Assembly (NCBI GenBank): GCA_964509075.1
Contig: CAZDWC010000010.1
Location: 1 to 64,000 of the forward strand
Source: UBA7239 sp964509075
Lineage (GTDB): Bacteria > Pseudomonadota > Gammaproteobacteria > Pseudomonadales > UBA7239
Length of the DNA: 64,000 nucleotides
Reading direction: 5' to 3'
In this document: positions 60,306-64,000 of the stretch, in pieces
Layout: the number at the start of each line of letters is the position of its first letter
Numbering within the stretch: position 1 is the first letter of the stretch
The notes under the pieces: model-generated
What the model saw: the letters and a program-made list of their open reading frames with translations, nothing else
Databases searched by the model: none
What the model was told of the DNA's origin: nothing
Program-made: the position numbers and the translations under genes

Positions 60306-62057
60306 ATGTCGTACCAGGCCCCTCTCTCTCACATGCGCTATCTGCTCAACAACGTTTTTGCTGCACAGCAACACTGGACACAGATGCCGGCATTTGCCGG
60401 CATCGACAGCAGCACGGTAGATGCCATTCTCGAAGAAGGCGCAAAACTGTGCGCGGAAGTGATCCAACCGCTCAACCGCAGCGGCGACGAAGAAGGCGCG
60501 CAATTGCGCGATGGCAAGGTCAGCACACCCAAGGGGTTTCGCGAAGCGTACAAACTCGTCGCCGATGGTGGCTGGGTGGGACTGAGCGGCAACCCGGAAC
60601 ACGGCGGTCAGGGCTTGCCGAAAATGTTGACCGTGCTGTTCGAGGAAATGCTCTACAGCGCCAACAATTCGTTCACGCTTTATGTCGCACTCACCAGTGG
60701 TGCGGCGCTGGCGATCAATGCACACGCCAGTGAACCACTGAAAAAAACGTATTTGCCCAAGATGTACAGCGGCGAGTGGGCAGGCGCGATGGATCTGACC
60801 GAACCACACTGCGGCTCTGATCTCGGCATCCTGAAAACCAAAGCCGAGCCGCAGCATGATGGCAGTTTCAAGATTTCCGGCACCAAGATTTTCATCACCG
60901 GCGGCGATCACGATCTCACCGACAACATCATCCATCTTGTTCTCGCGCGCCTGCCGGACGCACCTGCCGGCCCGAAAGGTATTTCACTGTTTCTGGTGCC
61001 CAAATATCTTGTGAATAACGATGGCTCTCTCGGCGCACGCAATGCTGTCGCTGCCAGTGCGCTCGAACACAAAATGGGCATCAAGGCTTCCGCAACGTGC
61101 GTGATGAATTTCGACGGCGCCACCGGCTGGCTGGTGGGTAAACCGCATCAAGGTCTGGCGGCGATGTTCACCATGATGAACTACGAGCGTTTGTCGATCG
61201 GCATCCAGGGCATCGGTTGCGGCGAAATGTCCTACCAGAATGCGGTGCGCTACGCGCGCGAACGTTTGCAAGGCCGTGCTGCACACGGCGCCGTGAATCC
61301 ACAAGCCGCAGCAGACCCCATCATCCATCACGCCGATGTACGACGCATGCTGTTGACGCAACGCGCATGGAATGAAGCAAGCCGCGCCTTTGCGGTGTAT
61401 GTCGGCCTGCAACTCGATTTGGCCAATCACCATCCCGACCACGAAACCACAGTCAAAGCGGCACAGCGTGTAGCGCTGCTGACGCCAGTTGCCAAAGCCT
61501 TTTTCACCGACAAGGGTTTTGACAGCTGCGTGCTCGGCCAGCAGGTATTCGGCGGCCACGGCTACATCCGCGACAACGAACAGGAACAACTGGTGCGCGA
61601 TGCGCGCATCGCACAGATTTACGAAGGCACCAACGGCATACAGGCGCAGGATTTGCTGAAACGCAAAGTCCTCGCCAATGGCGGACGCTGGATACGCGAT
61701 TTCATTCTGGAAATGGAACAGGATGTCGCAGAAATCAGCGCGGTATTTGCAAGCGAAGAAGACGCCGTACTCGCCGCCTGCTCCACACTGCGCGAATTGA
61801 CCTTGTGGCTGGTCAAACAGGACAAGCGCGATGCAGATTTATGCGGCAGCGCTGCGTGTGATTATTTGCATGTATTCGGCCACACCATTTACGCCTGGTT
61901 ATGGCTGAAAATGATTGCTGCCGATCCCGCGAACACCGATCTGCACGTCATTGGCCGTTTCTATTTCGGCCGGCTGCTACCGCAAATTCACGCACTCGAT
62001 AAAGCCATACGCAGTGGCGCAGATCTGGTGATGGACCTGCCCCAGGAAAAATTCTGA
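60306..62057 (+). CDS. Long-form acyl-CoA dehydrogenase, second
   Basis: Paralogue of the preceding enzyme, 583 residues. MDLTEPHCGSDLGILKTKA, ISGTKIFITGGDHDLTDNIIHLVLARLPDAPAG and IAQIYEGTNGIQAQDLLKRK (catalytic Glu) match block by block. The N-terminus MSYQAPLSHMRYLLNNVF is typical of the class. ATG 60306 follows AAGGA. Tandem copies may serve different chain lengths or form a mixed complex (inference). Confidence 0.92.
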   Translation: MSYQAPLSHMRYLLNNVFAAQQHWTQMPAFAGIDSSTVDAILEEGAKLCAEVIQPLNRSGDEEGAQLRDGKVSTPKGFREAYKLVADGGWVGLSGNPEHGGQGLPKMLTVLFEEMLYSANNSFTLYVALTSGAALAINAHASEPLKKTYLPKMYSGEWAGAMDLTEPHCGSDLGILKTKAEPQHDGSFKISGTKIFITGGDHDLTDNIIHLVLARLPDAPAGPKGISLFLVPKYLVNNDGSLGARNAVAASALEHKMGIKASATCVMNFDGATGWLVGKPHQGLAAMFTMMNYERLSIGIQGIGCGEMSYQNAVRYARERLQGRAAHGAVNPQAAADPIIHHADVRRMLLTQRAWNEASRAFAVYVGLQLDLANHHPDHETTVKAAQRVALLTPVAKAFFTDKGFDSCVLGQQVFGGHGYIRDNEQEQLVRDARIAQIYEGTNGIQAQDLLKRKVLANGGRWIRDFILEMEQDVAEISAVFASEEDAVLAACSTLRELTLWLVKQDKRDADLCGSAACDYLHVFGHTIYAWLWLKMIAADPANTDLHVIGRFYFGRLLPQIHALDKAIRSGADLVMDLPQEKF

Positions 62058-62067
62058 GACCGGGTTT

Positions 62068-63483
62068 TTAAAGCATATCGCGCAGCCATTGATACATCGC
62101 GGCATTTTCCTCCTCGGTCAATGGCCCCAGTGGCGGCATGGCCGGTAAGGTGCGCGAATAAACAGAAGGCACCAGCGTCTTGAGATCCTGCCCGATGGTG
62201 AACACAAAAGGATTGGGAAGACTGTACTCGTAATAGCCATCGCGATCTTCATGCGCATTCATCAACGCCACAATGGATTTGGCATGAAAGCGAAACAAAG
62301 GATTGCGCACCGAACCGACGGCATGACATTCGGTACAGGCAGTGATCGCCAACGGCTCAGCTTCGTGTGCATCCAGCACGGGTTGGTTCAGGGGCCAGTC
62401 TGTCGTCACAACACCGTAAGTCAGCTGTCGTTGGTTGAATGCCCGCAGCAAAGCCCATTCCTCGGGCCCGGGTTCCGGAACAGTTGCCCAACGTCGCGGC
62501 CTGAGACGCAGAGGGCCCGCAGTATGACAACTCATGCAATCGCGCATATCGGCATCAACAATCTCAAACGGATTCCGCAACAGCTCCTGGGCAATGTAGC
62601 GTTTTGGGGACTGGAAAATCCATCGGTTGGTCATGTCCGGCTGTTTGAAAAAATGCGTCCTGTATTGTGGGTCTTTCCTGTCAACCACAATGATGAACAA
62701 GCTGGCATTGGGAAAACGATGATGTTGTTTCAGCGTGGCCACATCGGCAAAAATCTCCTCCTGTCGCGCCTGGCGCAGAGTCCAGATATCCAGATCCCCG
62801 TCTTCCATGAAAGCCACCTGGTTGAGCAGGTAATTCTGGTAAGACAGAAACGTTACTGACGGCAGACTGTCAAAGGCATACTGCTGCTTGTCCAGCTGTT
62901 CCAACCGCGCCTTTATCCATGCACGCCTTTCCGCATCCGACTGCAACAAAACCGGCACAGCAGCATTTGCACACCCGGCACTGTTATTGCGCCAGCGAAC
63001 AATCTGCGCAGGCGTGAGCGACAAACCTTCGGAAACCAACAAGTACGCCAGCACAGCGTCAATCTCTGCACCCGCCTGCGCGGCAGCCACTACTGGATCA
63101 ACACCGGAACGCTGCTGCCAGGCCGGCATCGGATACACCGGGTTGCCGTTTAAAACCAGCTGGTGCACACGCTCATATTCGGTCGCAAATTCGCGGTAAG
63201 CCGCAGCACATCTGGCTGCGTAGGCAGCCTCGCCAAAGCGCGCTTCCCTGTCCTGCAGGATCGCAGCCAGTGCGCGCAACTTGGTGAGGATGCGCGCACG
63301 CGGCGGTCGCTCGAAGTCGACACCCGCAAACGCCGGACCATCTTCCACTGCAGGGGTATGGCAGGCATTGCAGGCAGATTGCTCGAACAACTGTCGCCCG
63401 GCCTCGTGCCATGCCGATTCAGCCGCAAGCACAGCGCCACACCAGGCAGACAATACGATTGTCGCAATCCATTTTCTCGGCAT
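62068..63483 (-). CDS. Periplasmic tri-haem cytochrome c
   Basis: Exported protein of 471 residues. The signal peptide (WIATIVLSAWCGAVLAAES) is best placed with ATG 63483; the frame stays open to 63573. Three haem c motifs are present: CNACH near the N-terminus, CMSCH and CTECH in the second half. The middle region with HHRFPNASLFIIVVDRKDPQYRTHFF is not one I know from a named cytochrome. The C-terminus (LPAMPPLGPLTEEENAAMYQWLRDML) resembles cytochrome c domain ends with a Met ligand. It may pass electrons from a periplasmic dehydrogenase. It is divergent from rpe. Confidence 0.78.
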   Translation of the reverse strand: MPRKWIATIVLSAWCGAVLAAESAWHEAGRQLFEQSACNACHTPAVEDGPAFAGVDFERPPRARILTKLRALAAILQDREARFGEAAYAARCAAAYREFATEYERVHQLVLNGNPVYPMPAWQQRSGVDPVVAAAQAGAEIDAVLAYLLVSEGLSLTPAQIVRWRNNSAGCANAAVPVLLQSDAERRAWIKARLEQLDKQQYAFDSLPSVTFLSYQNYLLNQVAFMEDGDLDIWTLRQARQEEIFADVATLKQHHRFPNASLFIIVVDRKDPQYRTHFFKQPDMTNRWIFQSPKRYIAQELLRNPFEIVDADMRDCMSCHTAGPLRLRPRRWATVPEPGPEEWALLRAFNQRQLTYGVVTTDWPLNQPVLDAHEAEPLAITACTECHAVGSVRNPLFRFHAKSIVALMNAHEDRDGYYEYSLPNPFVFTIGQDLKTLVPSVYSRTLPAMPPLGPLTEEENAAMYQWLRDML

Positions 63484-63535
63484 ATCAGCGATCGCCAGCC
63501 CGGTTATTGTCGCGAAAGTATATCGCTGTGACATG

Positions 63536-63543
63536 CTAGAATC
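63536..63543 (+). promoter_or_regulatory. Possible -10 element of rpe
   Basis: CTAGAATC stands 28 bases before the rpe start codon, identical to the octamer before the delta-60 gene at 14963-14970. No clear -35 box is seen. Confidence 0.3.
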
Positions 63544-63571
63544 CTGCTTCATTTTACGAGGCCAACGCTCC

Positions 63572-64000
63572 ATGACCCGCGATTACTGGATTGCCCCGTC
63601 GATTCTTTCCGCAGACTTCGCCCGCCTGGGCGAAGAGGTTGAACGTGTACTGAGCGCCGGTGCCGATGTCGTGCATTTCGATGTCATGGACAATCACTAT
63701 GTACCCAACCTCACCATCGGCCCCATGGTCTGCAAGGCACTGCGCAGCTACGGCATCACCGCGCCCATCGACGTACATCTGATGGTGAAGCCGGTGGATC
63801 GTATCATCGGCGATTTCATCGAAGCCGGTGCCAGCATCATTACCTTCCACCCGGAAGCCTCCGAACATATCGACCGCTCGTTGCAACTGATCCGCGCAGG
63901 CGGCTGCAAGGCGGGCCTCGTGCTGAATCCTGCCACAACCCCCGAGTGTCTGTCCTATGTGATGGACAAGCTGGACATGATCCTGTTGATGTCGGTCAAC
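63572..64000 (+). CDS. rpe: Ribulose-phosphate 3-epimerase, 5' part
   Basis: TIM-barrel epimerase of the pentose phosphate pathway. The first 143 codons are present and the frame is open at the window end; the full protein should be about 224 residues. IAPSILSADFARLGEEVERVLSAGAD, the metal-binding VVHFDVMDNHYVPNLTIGP, and PIDVHLMVKPVDRII are family signatures. The start ATG lies at 63572. Confidence 0.96.
   Translation, partial: MTRDYWIAPSILSADFARLGEEVERVLSAGADVVHFDVMDNHYVPNLTIGPMVCKALRSYGITAPIDVHLMVKPVDRIIGDFIEAGASIITFHPEASEHIDRSLQLIRAGGCKAGLVLNPATTPECLSYVMDKLDMILLMSVN

Overview
The window reads as a chromosomal segment of a GC-rich gammaproteobacterium. The block tyrS / M23 peptidase / anmK / erpA / argC follows the order I know from Pseudomonas, where an rRNA operon lies next to tyrS. 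Here two rRNA-type promoters sit at the left edge and point out of the window. Other gammaproteobacterial signatures are yrfG-hslR-hslO, ppiB-lpxH, kdsD-kdsC-lptC-lptA-lptB and an MSHA pilus cluster. Steroid-type acyl-CoA genes, molybdenum hydroxylases and acyl-CoA dehydrogenases suggest an aerobic heterotroph, perhaps of the Cellvibrionales/Pseudomonadales group (inference). I found no tRNA, rRNA, CRISPR array, transposase or prophage.

Layout. 1-7.1 kb: rRNA-type promoters, tyrS, an envelope peptidase, anmK, erpA, an undecaprenyl-phosphate sugar transferase and argC. 7.2-11.7 kb: mshI, a PilN-like gene, mshJ, mshK and the secretin mshL, without the rest of the MSHA operon. 11.8-17 kb: thiD, a molybdopterin oxidoreductase overlapping it tail to tail, and a secreted delta-60 repeat protein. 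17.2-19.8 kb: a hydratase/hydratase/aldolase set in the same order as chsH2-chsH1-ltp2 of steroid side-chain degradation. 19.9-25.3 kb: a cysteine-less glutaredoxin-like protein, an NTF2-fold protein, a desaturase, a HopJ/deazaflavin-type fusion, a pseudouridine synthase, cysS and a lipoprotein. 25.3-30.9 kb: glnS, ppiB, lpxH, and the yrfG-hslR-DUF4124-hslO operon. 30.9-33.7 kb: a membrane Ser/Thr kinase carrying a second degenerate kinase domain, divergent from a double-FHA membrane protein. 33.7-40.5 kb: a six-gene operon of NTF2 protein, TonB receptor, two-subunit molybdenum hydroxylase, XdhC and a MocA-type nucleotidyltransferase.

40.6-48.3 kb: surface glycan region with two ArnT-like GT39 transferases, a small AT-rich membrane protein, a GT2 transferase, a DegT aminotransferase, a TVP38-type protein and a Gfo/Idh oxidoreductase. 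48.5-51.9 kb: Kdo synthesis and LPS export. 52-54 kb: glnK-amtB behind a sigma-54 promoter with an NtrC-like site. 54-58.4 kb: a PaaI-type thioesterase, an uncharacterised operon of two lipoproteins and a membrane protein, a miniature flagellar-rod-like protein and a Q/E-rich protein. 58.5-64 kb: two long acyl-CoA dehydrogenases, a tri-haem cytochrome c and the first two thirds of rpe.

Three copies of a palindromic REP/MITE-like repeat lie between genes, and one appears to supply the start codon of the neighbouring pseudouridine synthase gene. Most genes sit in tight operons with 4-base overlaps. The points I consider most worth following are the kinase-pseudokinase/FHA pair, the TonB-Mo-hydroxylase operon, the steroid-type aldolase module, the terminator-like hairpin inside lpxH, and the lipoprotein/membrane operon at 54.8-57.2 kb.
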